Shown: positions 1 to 7,831 of the stretch, one piece after another
How the letters are laid out: every line of letters starts with the position of its first letter
Position numbering within the stretch: the first letter of the stretch is position 1
NCBI GenBank assembly: GCA_949286645.1
Contig: CASEDN010000023.1
Span: forward strand, 1-12,571
Length of the DNA: 12,571 nt
Source: an uncultured bacterium
GTDB lineage: Bacteria; Bacillota_I; Bacilli_A; RF39; UBA660
Direction of reading: 5' to 3'
The notes under the pieces: model-generated
Seen by the model: only the letters and a program-made list of their open reading frames with translations
What the model was told of the DNA's origin: nothing
Databases searched by the model: none
Made by a program: the position numbers and the translations under genes

Positions 1-1106
1 CCATACTTTATAGATATAGAATTTTTACTATTAGGCTGAAAATGGAAATAATATATATGTTTACTTCCCTTACCAATCATATCATATAAAATATTAGTAT
101 ATTTTTTTAATAGCTTTTTTAAATATGTTAAATCATCACTCTTTTGATAAACCCCTAACTCTTTTCTAAAATTACTTAAACTATTAAACAGTAATAAAAT
201 ATCTTCTTTTAAAGTATTAATCACTTCTTTACTATATATTTTATAATTATTATCCCCACTCATATATTTACTTTTAATAAGAGTACCAAGTTTATCATAA
301 AAGGTTTCAATTATATTAACAATTTCTTCTCCTAGCTCTTTATCTCCAATAATATAACTTATTTCATTAATTATAGACTTTAACATATTTTTAGTTATAT
401 AACCTTCATAAGAGTTACTAACTTTCTCTTTTAGAATAGATGCTTCATCTACTATTAGAATGGATGGATCTTTAAACATTGGATTATCTTTTCTTTTTAA
501 AGATGCTACTAATAATTCATGTGTACATATTACATAACTAGCATTAGGCCAACTTTTTCTATTTAAATAGTATTTACATTCATCTTTATATAGACACTTC
601 TTACAACTTTCTCCATTTATATTAATATTAGTCCAAATCTCATTAGAAATACTGGGATAATCTTTTTTATCAATCATTTCCTTTCCTATTTTTTTACTTA
701 TTTCATTTAATGTCTTATTTTCTTGATGACTTCTAAGATATTTCTCTAATCTTTTCATACAAACATAATTAACATGTCCTTTAGTGATGGTAACTGGAAT
801 ATCTACATCTATTAATTTAGAAAGTTTATCTATTTCTTCTTTTAATTTGTTTTGTAGCGAAATGGTAGCAGTTGAAATAATAAAGCCTTTAAAATTTTCT
901 TTATCTTTACTCGCATATAATAATGGTATTAAATAGCCATAAATACTATCGCCTTTTTCTACTAATAATATATTCTTATCTCTTAAAGTATCTATAATAT
1001 CTAAAGCAAGAGTCTCATCCTCTTCTTTAAGCTCATGGATAGTAAAGAAATTCTCTACTTCATCATATATTTTATCTTCAAAGTTTTCTTCTTTCCAAAT
1101 ACTCAT
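1..1106 (-). CDS. DinG/XPD-type (Rad3-related) helicase-like protein, 3' end outside window, degenerate ATP site
   Basis: An open frame runs from ATG at 1106 to the window edge (368 codons, no stop), so the C-terminal half is missing. The family is SF2 Fe-S helicases acting on DNA. Visible motifs: ISTATISLQ (about 78-85, motif Ia-like), a cysteine set C116, C168, C171, C177 with the C-x2-C-x5-C spacing of the 4Fe-4S domain, ICTHELL (family usually VNHALL), and LIVDEAS (about 217-223) in place of DEAH. Where the family has AGTGTGKS/T followed by YLIP, this protein reads EKGDSIYGYLIP (50-61): three residues shorter, with no Walker A lysine. The Q-motif region is also not recognisable. No N-terminal exonuclease domain is present. 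The frame is intact, so this looks like a conserved but probably non-hydrolysing paralogue rather than a decayed gene. It lies downstream of dnaJ beyond a terminator, so it is probably transcribed separately. Family assignment is fairly sure; function is not known. Confidence 0.8.
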   Translation of the reverse strand, partial: MSIWKEENFEDKIYDEVENFFTIHELKEEDETLALDIIDTLRDKNILLVEKGDSIYGYLIPLLYASKDKENFKGFIISTATISLQNKLKEEIDKLSKLIDVDIPVTITKGHVNYVCMKRLEKYLRSHQENKTLNEISKKIGKEMIDKKDYPSISNEIWTNININGESCKKCLYKDECKYYLNRKSWPNASYVICTHELLVASLKRKDNPMFKDPSILIVDEASILKEKVSNSYEGYITKNMLKSIINEISYIIGDKELGEEIVNIIETFYDKLGTLIKSKYMSGDNNYKIYSKEVINTLKEDILLLFNSLSNFRKELGVYQKSDDLTYLKKLLKKYTNILYDMIGKGSKHIYYFHFQPNSKNSISIKY

Positions 1107-1112
1107 AAAGAT

Positions 1113-1119
1113 CCCCCCC
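1113..1119 (-). promoter_or_regulatory. Ribosome binding site made of a G7 run
   Basis: On the minus strand a run of seven G lies six bases before the ATG at 1106 and is the only Shine-Dalgarno-like sequence there, which fixes this start. A pure G run is unusual in so AT-rich a genome; a change in its length would alter SD spacing. No convincing promoter was found in 1120-1228, only weak TATGAT-like boxes. Confidence 0.6.
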
Positions 1120-1228
1120 AAGTACGTTTATTTTATCATAATTTTAATTAATGGTAAAGTAACAGAATTAATTGCATTTTTGATACTTATATGATAAGAT
1201 GTATATATAAGAAAAATTTTCATACAGC

Positions 1229-1264
1229 AAAAAGAAAGTTACAAAAACTTGCAACTTTCTTTTT
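1229..1264 (-). terminator. Rho-independent terminator of the hrcA-dnaJ operon
   Basis: On the minus strand, 16 bases past the dnaJ stop, GAAAGTTGCAA pairs with TTGTAACTTTC (1234-1259; 11 bp with one G-U, loop GTTT) and is followed by five T (1233-1229). A-rich sequence on the other side (1260-1265 on the complement) means it could also work in the plus direction, though no plus-strand gene needs it. It separates dnaJ from the helicase-like gene. Confidence 0.85.
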
Positions 1265-1279
1265 TATATCAATAAACAC

Positions 1280-2416
1280 TTAATCATTCTTCTTAGTAAA
1301 TTTATTAAATTTATCTATTTCACTATCATCTAAATCTGTTTTAGCAAGAGACTCGAATAGTTTTTTCTGGTCTCGTGCTAGCTTCTTAGGAGTAATTACT
1401 TTAAAGATAACATACATATCTCCTACTCTTCTACTAGTAGAATCTTTTATACCTTTACCTTTAAGCCTTTGTTTATCTCCACTATCAGTACCTCCTGGTA
1501 TAGTTAATTTAACATTACCATAGATTGTAGGTATTTCTTTTTTACAACCAAGTACTGCTTCTGCCATATTAATAGGTACTTCTAGATAAATATCAAGACC
1601 ATCTCGCTCATAATATTTATGTTCTTTAATATGAAATTCTAGATATAAATCACCTGAGGCACCACCATTTTCTCCAGCATGGCCTCTACCAGGTACTCTT
1701 AGTCTTTCACCATTATCTATTCCACTAGGAACATTTACAGTGATAGTCTTATGAGATTTAACTTGTCCTTTACCACGACATTTACTACAGGTCTCTTTAT
1801 ATGTTTTACCTTTACCATTACACTCAGGACAGGTTGTTTTAGTCATAAATGAACCAAGTATTGTTCTTTGTTCACTAGTAATAGTACCACTACCATGACA
1901 TCTAGAACAAGTCTCTTCTCCAAAACCACCTTTACCGTCACATTTATCACATTCTGTTACAACATCTAAGTCAAAATCTTTCTCACAGCCATAGATAGCT
2001 TCTTCAAAGGTAAGTTCTGCTTGCATTAACACGTCACTACCACGTCTTGCTCTACTACCTCCACGACTTCTACTAGAACCTCCAAAACCAAAGCCACCGC
2101 CAAATAAGTCATCAAAGATATCGCCTAAATCACTTGCATCAAAACCAAATCCTGCTCCATTAAAGCCGCCAAAGCCAGAACCAGCATTTCCTCCTACACC
2201 AGCATGACCAAATTGATCATACTGACGACGTTTATTATCATCAGAAAGAACAGAATATGCTTCTTGAACTTCTTTAAACTTCTCTTCAGCATTTTCTTCT
2301 TTACTTATATCAGGATGATATTTCTTAGCAAGCTTTCTAAAGGCACTTTTTATCTCGTCTTTAGTAGCACTTTTAGATACACCTAACACCTCATAATAGT
2401 CTCTTTTAGTTGCCAT
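1280..2416 (-). CDS. dnaJ: Chaperone protein DnaJ (type I Hsp40)
   Basis: Cytoplasmic co-chaperone that delivers unfolded clients to DnaK and stimulates its ATPase. The 378-residue protein has the full type I layout: J domain about 5-69 with HPD at 34-36, a Gly/Phe-rich linker about 70-113 ending in an SRSRGGSRARRG basic stretch, then four CxxCxGxG zinc motifs (C156/C159, C170/C173, C196/C199, C210/C213) and the C-terminal substrate-binding domains to residue 378. The loop between the first two zinc motifs is short (14 residues from C156 to C170). The start at 2416 has a GAAGG SD about 9 bases upstream. The gene follows pepF by 16 bases with no terminator between them, so it is the last gene of the HrcA-controlled operon; the terminator at 1229-1264 follows. 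Identity is certain. Confidence 0.98.
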   Translation of the reverse strand: MATKRDYYEVLGVSKSATKDEIKSAFRKLAKKYHPDISKEENAEEKFKEVQEAYSVLSDDNKRRQYDQFGHAGVGGNAGSGFGGFNGAGFGFDASDLGDIFDDLFGGGFGFGGSSRSRGGSRARRGSDVLMQAELTFEEAIYGCEKDFDLDVVTECDKCDGKGGFGEETCSRCHGSGTITSEQRTILGSFMTKTTCPECNGKGKTYKETCSKCRGKGQVKSHKTITVNVPSGIDNGERLRVPGRGHAGENGGASGDLYLEFHIKEHKYYERDGLDIYLEVPINMAEAVLGCKKEIPTIYGNVKLTIPGGTDSGDKQRLKGKGIKDSTSRRVGDMYVIFKVITPKKLARDQKKLFESLAKTDLDDSEIDKFNKFTKKND

Positions 2417-2432
2417 ATACTACACCTTCCTT

Positions 2433-4220
2433 CTAATATAGACTTTCTAACATAGAAATTAATTTATCAAAATATAAAATAGCATTTTTATACACATTTT
2501 CATCTTCTAAAGATATTCCTAACTTTTTAAAAGCATCAAGAGGATAAATATCAGAGCCAAACTTTAAGAATTCTAAATATTTATCTAAAGTCTCTTTATC
2601 ACCATCAGTAATTTTTGATGCAAAGTATGATGCAACACTTACACAAATAGCATAATTATAAAGGTAAAAATTACTATAATAATGACTTCTAAATATCCAA
2701 CTTCCTTTAGCATAAGGACTTAACTTAACAGTATCACCATAATAATATTTTAAAGACTCTTCTGATATTTCATTCATAAATTCTTTTGTTAAGGCTCCAC
2801 CATCATGAACTTTATCATGCATTAATCTTTCCATATCTCCTAGTCTAACTGCATCATACAAATTACTAGTGATTACATTTAGAGAATTCTCAAGGGCAAG
2901 AACTTTTTCTTCCTTATCTTTAGCATTATTAAAGATATAATTTGATAGTAAGAATTCATTAGTTAAAGATGCAACTTCTCCCATTATTATTGCATTATGG
3001 CAATACTGTAGAGGATTATTCTCTCTAATGAACTGATAATTAATATGATGTCCTGCTTCATGAGCGATAGTAGATAAAGACTCTAAATCATAATGATAAC
3101 TCATAAGAATACGTGAATCACACGAAGGAATACTTAAGTTATAACCACCACTACATTTACCAGGATACCCACAAAAATCAATATTACGATTTTTAATAAG
3201 TTTATCATATTTATTAAGGTATTCTTCTCCTAATGGTTTTAGCGCTTCTCTTACTGTTTTAATACCTTCCTTAATACTATATTCTTTCTTAAAGTGACTT
3301 AGTTTAGCACCTAAATCATAATTATATAAAGTATCAAGATTAAGTATTTTCTTTCTTAATTTAAAGTATCTTTGTAAAGTATTAACCCCACTTCTTGTTG
3401 TTTTAGATAAAACATCAAAGATATTTTTATTAAGATTATCTTCGAAAAGACGTGCTTCAAAACTATCATTAAAGTGATATATATTTGCAAGAGTATCTTC
3501 TAACTTAACATAACTATTTAATAGTTCTGCAGAAGTACTCCCATACTCTAAACCTTTCTTTAATAGTTTTGTATCTGCTTCTTTTCTAGTTTCTCTATTA
3601 TCATTTGACTTTAAGAATCTAGAATTAGTTGTAGATAGAGTTACTTTCTTACCATCTGCAAGAGTTACTTTACCATAATCATGTTCCATATTAAGTAAAG
3701 TAGATGACATATCAGAAAAGTTATTAGTAGCCATCACTAAGGAATTAACTATTTTCTCTTCACTTTCATTTAAAGTATGTTCTTTATTTCTATAAATATC
3801 TAATAGAAGTGCTCTATACTCTTCTAACTTACTATTTTCCCTAAATAAGTTTTCAAATTCATCTTTAGATAGTTTTAAAAGTTCTGGTTCAAAGAAACTA
3901 TTGACATTATTAATTTTTGCAACAGCATCTTTACTTTTAGAAAGCATCTCAAGATTTTCTTTTTTACCTAACTCTTCATCATTCTTTAACCAAGCATAAG
4001 CATCCATCTTCTCAATAATGGTTTCAACTTCTTTTAGCTTAATTAAATATTCATAAAGTTTATTACCATCTTTGGTACAACCTCTATAATCATTAAAGAT
4101 ATCTATTTTACTATCTACTTCTTCACTTGCTTTAAAAAATGCTTCATTACTTTCAAAAAACTCGCTTAAATCCCATTTGTACTCTTCTTCTACTTCATCT
4201 CTATTCTTATATTCTTTCAT
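2433..4220 (-). CDS. pepF: Oligoendopeptidase F (M3B metallopeptidase)
   Basis: Zinc endopeptidase of the thimet/PepF family (M3B) that cleaves short peptides, normally in the cytoplasm. No signal peptide or membrane helix is seen. The 595-residue length is typical for PepF. The zinc site is HEAGH at 387-391 (two His ligands, catalytic Glu388), with the third ligand Glu415 in IIMGEVASLTNEFLL, the usual distance for M3 enzymes. The N-terminal half is the helical M3 N-domain. The start at 4220 follows an AAGGG SD at normal spacing. It lies between dnaK and dnaJ, 63 bases after dnaK (that gap holds a stem-loop) and 16 bases before dnaJ, so it should be heat-shock induced with them. This position is unusual: in Bacillus-type operons dnaJ directly follows dnaK. 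A role in degrading peptides released during proteotoxic stress is an inference. Confidence 0.95.
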   Translation of the reverse strand: MKEYKNRDEVEEEYKWDLSEFFESNEAFFKASEEVDSKIDIFNDYRGCTKDGNKLYEYLIKLKEVETIIEKMDAYAWLKNDEELGKKENLEMLSKSKDAVAKINNVNSFFEPELLKLSKDEFENLFRENSKLEEYRALLLDIYRNKEHTLNESEEKIVNSLVMATNNFSDMSSTLLNMEHDYGKVTLADGKKVTLSTTNSRFLKSNDNRETRKEADTKLLKKGLEYGSTSAELLNSYVKLEDTLANIYHFNDSFEARLFEDNLNKNIFDVLSKTTRSGVNTLQRYFKLRKKILNLDTLYNYDLGAKLSHFKKEYSIKEGIKTVREALKPLGEEYLNKYDKLIKNRNIDFCGYPGKCSGGYNLSIPSCDSRILMSYHYDLESLSTIAHEAGHHINYQFIRENNPLQYCHNAIIMGEVASLTNEFLLSNYIFNNAKDKEEKVLALENSLNVITSNLYDAVRLGDMERLMHDKVHDGGALTKEFMNEISEESLKYYYGDTVKLSPYAKGSWIFRSHYYSNFYLYNYAICVSVASYFASKITDGDKETLDKYLEFLKFGSDIYPLDAFKKLGISLEDENVYKNAILYFDKLISMLESLY

Positions 4221-4250
4221 ATTTAGCCCTTTCTCTTATCTTTATCAGAT

Positions 4251-4276
4251 AAAAGTTCTAGTTACCTAGAACTTTT
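4251..4276 (-). terminator. Stem-loop between dnaK and pepF (partial terminator or RNA processing site)
   Basis: A perfect 11-bp inverted repeat, AAAAGTTCTAG / CTAGAACTTTT with a GTAA loop on the minus strand, lies 7 bases after the dnaK stop. The only U-rich part is the end of the stem (TTTT, then ATCTG), so termination is probably incomplete. It could lower pepF-dnaJ expression relative to dnaK or protect the dnaK mRNA 3' end. The hairpin is directly seen; its effect is inferred. Confidence 0.65.
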
Positions 4277-4283
4277 AATTTTT

Positions 4284-6104
4284 CTACTTCTCTTCAAAGT
4301 CTGCATCTTTTACATCGTCTTTTTTATCTGATGTATCTTCACTATTGTTAGCATTTGCTTGATTTTCTTTTTGAACATTCTCATAAACTTTAGTAGCAAG
4401 TGCCATAGCTTTCTCTTGTAGTTTATCTTTCTTAGCTTTAATATCATCTAAGTCATTCTTAGATAAAGCTTCTCTTAAGTCTTTAATTAAGTCTTCTGCT
4501 TCTTCTTTTTCGCCTCTTTCAACTTTATCTCCTAAATCTTTAAGTGATTTCTCAGTTTGAAATACAAGTTGTTCAGCTTCATTCTTAAGATCTGCTTCTT
4601 CTTTACGTTTTTTATCAGCTTCTTTATTTTCTTCAGCTTCTTTTCTCATCTTTTCAATCTCTTCATCAGATAAATTTGTAGATGATGTAATTGTAATAGA
4701 TTGTTCTTTATTAGTACCTAAATCTTTGGCCGTAACATTAACAATACCATTAGCATCTATATCAAATTTAACTTCAATTTGTGGAACACCACGTGGTGCA
4801 GGTGGAATATTAGTAAGTTGGAATCTACCAAGTGTTTTATTATCAGCAGCCATACTTCTTTCACCTTGTAATACGTGTACATCAACAGCAGGTTGATTAT
4901 CTGCAGCAGTTGAGAACACTTCTGATTTACTTGTTGGAATAGTAGTATTTCTAGGAATTAATACAGTCATAACTCCACCTAGTGTTTCAATACCAAGTGA
5001 TAATGGTGTAACATCAAGTAAAACGATATCATTAACATCACCTGTTAAGACACCACCTTGAATAGCAGCACCCATAGCAACTACTTCATCAGGGTTAACT
5101 TCACGAGATGGCTCCATACCAAGTTCTTTCTTAACTGTTTCATATACAAGAGGAACTCTAGTAGAACCTCCAACAAAGATTACTTTATCTAAGTCTTTAG
5201 CTTTCATATCTGCATCTCTTAAGGCATTTCTAACTGGCTCTAATGTAGAATCTACTAAATCACTAATTAAGCTTTCAAATTTAGCACGAGTTAAGGTCAT
5301 ATCTAAGTGAAGTGGACCATCTGCTCCTTGAGAAATAAATGGTGCAGAAACTTGTGTACTTGTCATACCTGATAAATCTTTCTTAGCTTTTTCAGCAATC
5401 TCTTTTAGACGTTGCATAGCCATTTTATCTTTAGTAAGATCAACACCATTTTCTTTCTTAAAGCTTTCAACAAGATAATCAATAATTCTCTTATCAAAGT
5501 CATCTCCACCTAAATGGTTATTACCACTAGTTGATCTAACTTCTACAACACCATCACCAAGGTCAAGAATAGATACATCGAATGTACCACCACCAAGGTC
5601 ATATACTAAGATTGTTTGATTCTTATCTTGTTTATCAAGTCCATACGCTAAAGCTGCAGCAGTTGGTTCATTGATAATACGTTCAACATCAAGTCCTGCA
5701 ATCTTACCAGCATTCTTAGTAGCTTGTCTTTGGGCATCATTAAAGTATGCTGGAACAGTAATAACTGCTTTTGTAACAGGTTCTCCTAGATAATTTTCAG
5801 CAGATTCTTTAAGATTACCTAAAATCATAGCAGAAACTTCTTCAGGACTATATTTCTTACCATTAGCTTCAACCTTTTTATCAGTACCCATTAATCTCTT
5901 AATAGATGAAATAGTATTTGGATTAGTAATCGCTTGTCTTTTAGCAGCAGCTCCTACTATTCTATCTCCATCTTTATTAAATGCAACTACTGATGGTGTA
6001 GTTCTATCTCCTTCCGCATTAGGAATAACTTTAGGCTCACCAGCCTCTAATACACAGACACAACTATTAGTTGTACCTAAATCAATACCAATTATTTTAC
6101 TCAT
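4284..6104 (-). CDS. dnaK: Chaperone protein DnaK (Hsp70)
   Basis: ATP-dependent Hsp70 folding chaperone of the cytoplasm, working with DnaJ and GrpE. The 606-residue length and the lack of the large N-terminal-lobe insert of Gram-negative Hsp70s fit a Firmicute. Family signatures are all present: GIDLGTTNS at 6-14, VYDLGGGTFDVSIL, and VIFVGGSTRVP. The linker LLDVTPLSLGIE leads to the substrate-binding domain, followed by a helical lid rich in Lys/Glu and an acidic tail ending DADFEEK. Cys15 is the conserved Hsp70 cysteine; a second one follows at Cys17 (SCVCV). The ATG at 6104 overlaps the end of grpE by 8 bases, with a GGAGAGG SD inside grpE, indicating translational coupling. Identity is certain. 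Confidence 0.99.
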   Translation of the reverse strand: MSKIIGIDLGTTNSCVCVLEAGEPKVIPNAEGDRTTPSVVAFNKDGDRIVGAAAKRQAITNPNTISSIKRLMGTDKKVEANGKKYSPEEVSAMILGNLKESAENYLGEPVTKAVITVPAYFNDAQRQATKNAGKIAGLDVERIINEPTAAALAYGLDKQDKNQTILVYDLGGGTFDVSILDLGDGVVEVRSTSGNNHLGGDDFDKRIIDYLVESFKKENGVDLTKDKMAMQRLKEIAEKAKKDLSGMTSTQVSAPFISQGADGPLHLDMTLTRAKFESLISDLVDSTLEPVRNALRDADMKAKDLDKVIFVGGSTRVPLVYETVKKELGMEPSREVNPDEVVAMGAAIQGGVLTGDVNDIVLLDVTPLSLGIETLGGVMTVLIPRNTTIPTSKSEVFSTAADNQPAVDVHVLQGERSMAADNKTLGRFQLTNIPPAPRGVPQIEVKFDIDANGIVNVTAKDLGTNKEQSITITSSTNLSDEEIEKMRKEAEENKEADKKRKEEADLKNEAEQLVFQTEKSLKDLGDKVERGEKEEAEDLIKDLREALSKNDLDDIKAKKDKLQEKAMALATKVYENVQKENQANANNSEDTSDKKDDVKDADFEEK

Positions 6105-6744
6105 TTATATCCTCTCCTTCTTCATTATTATCTTTATTATCATTATTTTCTTCTTCTAGTTTATTTACTCTAACAGAAGCAGGTCTAATAATTCTATCCT
6201 TAAGACGATAACCTTTAAGCAATACTTCAAGAACTTCTCCATCTTTAAAGTCTTTATCATTATCAGTCATTAAAGCATCCATAGTATTAGAATCAAACTC
6301 TTTATGTTCTGCTTCTATTTCTTCTAAACCATATTTCTTCAAAACATCATCAAAGCTAGCATACATCATCTTAAATCCTTTTAAGAATTTAGATAACTCA
6401 TCACTTAAATCATTATCATCAAGTCTAATAGCACGCTCAAAGTTATCTAATATTAAAATAAGTTCACTAATCAAATCCTGATTAGCATATTTTAATCTAT
6501 TAGTAACTTCTTCTTCTTTTCTTTTACGATAATTAATAAGTTCTGCTTGATGATATCTATTTTTATCATTTAACTCACTTATTTCTTTATCTTTACTAGC
6601 AAGTTCTTCTTTTAACTTTTTGATCTCTTCATGATGTTTATCTTTTTTCTTAGACTTATCTTTGCATTCACAAGATTTATCTTTATCCTTACAATTACAC
6701 TCATTTTTAGCAAGAGTATCTTTTACTTCTTCCTTAGTCTCCAT
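6097..6744 (-). CDS. grpE: Nucleotide exchange factor GrpE with Cys-rich N-terminal tail
   Basis: Homodimeric ADP-release factor for DnaK. The 215-residue protein has a charged N-terminal tail (1-37), a long coiled-coil helix (about 38-90, containing AELINYRKRKEEE), the helical bundle (NQDLISELILILDNFERAI) and the C-terminal beta domain with VLEVLLKGYRLKDRIIRPASVRV, the DnaK-contact core. The tail is odd: it carries two CxC pairs, C16-x-C18 and C25-x-C27, in a Lys/Asp background, which ordinary GrpE tails do not have to my knowledge. They might bind metal or form disulfides. The gene starts 7 bases after hrcA, with AAAGG about 12 bases upstream of the ATG, and overlaps dnaK. Function is certain; the role of the tail is not known. 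Confidence 0.97.
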   Translation of the reverse strand: METKEEVKDTLAKNECNCKDKDKSCECKDKSKKKDKHHEEIKKLKEELASKDKEISELNDKNRYHQAELINYRKRKEEEVTNRLKYANQDLISELILILDNFERAIRLDDNDLSDELSKFLKGFKMMYASFDDVLKKYGLEEIEAEHKEFDSNTMDALMTDNDKDFKDGEVLEVLLKGYRLKDRIIRPASVRVNKLEEENNDNKDNNEEGEDINE

Positions 6745-6751
6745 CTATTCA

Positions 6752-7738
6752 CTACCTTTCTATATTTTCTTTTAAGTATTCTAAAATACTAACAACTCTA
6801 TCATATTCCATTCTCTTAGGTCCTATGATAGCAAGTGTTCCTTCTTCACTATCAGTCTTAAAGTTAGTCTTAATAACTGTTACATCATCATCAAGTTTAT
6901 TCTCACTACCTATATAGACTTCAATATTATTAGAGTCATCTTTCTTAATCTCCCCTAGTATTTCCTTATCATCAAGTTTCTTAAACAAGTCTCTAATCTT
7001 ATCAACATTATCAAACTCAGGTTGTTCTAAGAACTTAGTTCTACCTACAACATTAATATCAGTATTAGTAATATCATTAAAGACATTATAAATAGCATTA
7101 TATAATTGTTGATGTTGATCTACATACTTAGAGATAATAGGTTTAATCTCAAACTCTAACTTAGTACTTACTTCATCAATAGGTGTACCTACTATTAAGT
7201 TATTGATAAGTTCTACTGTCTTTTTAATATCTTCAGCACTAACATTATCTAAGGTAATATTTTTATGTTCTACTTTACCTTTATCAGTAACTACTATTAC
7301 TATTAAATGGTTAGCATCAAGTGGTACAACTCTAACTTCTTTAAGTAAGTTCTCATGACTTGCCTTACCTAAGACTACAGCCGTATAAGAAGTCATATCA
7401 GAAATAACTTGTAAACTTTTATTGATACAATCACTTAACTCTAATGATTGATTATGGAAAATAATCTGTAACTTTAACATTTCTTCTCCATTCATCTTCT
7501 TCGCTTCCATTAAGTTATCTACATAGTAACGGTATCCTTCTTCACTAGGAACCCTACCACTAGAAGTATGAGTCTTCTCTAAATAGCCTAAATCTTCAAG
7601 ACTAGCCATTTCGCTTCTAACAGTAGCACTGGAACACTTTAAAATCTTACAAAGTTGATTACTACTAACAGGCTTAGCTTGTCTAATATAAGACTCAACA
7701 ATTAATTTCAATATTTTCTTTTGTCTATCACTAAGCAT
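6752..7738 (-). CDS. hrcA: Heat-inducible transcription repressor HrcA
   Basis: Repressor of class I heat-shock genes that binds CIRCE operators; in the known model its activity is maintained by GroEL. The 328-residue protein opens with a winged helix-turn-helix (about 1-75; the segment from SSATVRSEMASLEDLGYLE to SSGRVPSEEGYRYYVD is the family hallmark), followed by a GAF-like dimerisation domain and the HrcA-specific insert. The end (LAIIGPKRMEYDRVVSILEYL) matches the conserved C-terminus. The ATG at 7738 has a strong AGGAGG SD 5 bases upstream. As first gene of its operon it should autoregulate through the two CIRCE copies at 7772-7798 and 7818-7844. groESL, the other usual CIRCE target, is not in the window. 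Confidence 0.98.
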   Translation of the reverse strand: MLSDRQKKILKLIVESYIRQAKPVSSNQLCKILKCSSATVRSEMASLEDLGYLEKTHTSSGRVPSEEGYRYYVDNLMEAKKMNGEEMLKLQIIFHNQSLELSDCINKSLQVISDMTSYTAVVLGKASHENLLKEVRVVPLDANHLIVIVVTDKGKVEHKNITLDNVSAEDIKKTVELINNLIVGTPIDEVSTKLEFEIKPIISKYVDQHQQLYNAIYNVFNDITNTDINVVGRTKFLEQPEFDNVDKIRDLFKKLDDKEILGEIKKDDSNNIEVYIGSENKLDDDVTVIKTNFKTDSEEGTLAIIGPKRMEYDRVVSILEYLKENIER

Positions 7739-7771
7739 AACTACCTCCTAGGCACTGGTTAAATATCAATT

Positions 7772-7798
7772 TTAGCATTCTTATTTTTCCACTGCTAA
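7772..7798 (-). promoter_or_regulatory. CIRCE operator, promoter-proximal copy (HrcA site)
   Basis: Reads TTAGCATTC-N9-CACTGCTAA, against consensus TTAGCACTC-N9-GAGTGCTAA: one mismatch in the left arm, two in the right, and exact 9-9-9 spacing. It covers roughly +1 to +25 of the predicted hrcA transcript, a classic CIRCE position, so it could act both as DNA operator and in the 5' leader. Confidence 0.85.
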
Positions 7799-7802
7799 TA
7801 TC

Positions 7803-7831
7803 ATTATATGTAAAAAGTTAGCACTTGTCAA
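7803..7831 (-). promoter_or_regulatory. Sigma-A promoter of the hrcA operon
   Basis: Minus-strand TTGACA (7831-7826) and TATAAT (7808-7803) are separated by exactly 17 bases, a perfect housekeeping consensus. Transcription should start near 7796, giving a leader of about 58 bases before the hrcA ATG. The -35 box lies in the N9 spacer of the upstream CIRCE, and the -10 box lies between the two CIRCE copies, so HrcA binding would block polymerase. Such a strong core promoter implies high output once repression is lifted. Confidence 0.92.

Noticed and set aside
2204..2386. Plus-strand open frame of 60 codons
   Set aside because: Lies wholly inside dnaJ on the other strand, has low-complexity Ile/Phe-rich content and no ribosome binding site; a shadow of the J-domain coding sequence.
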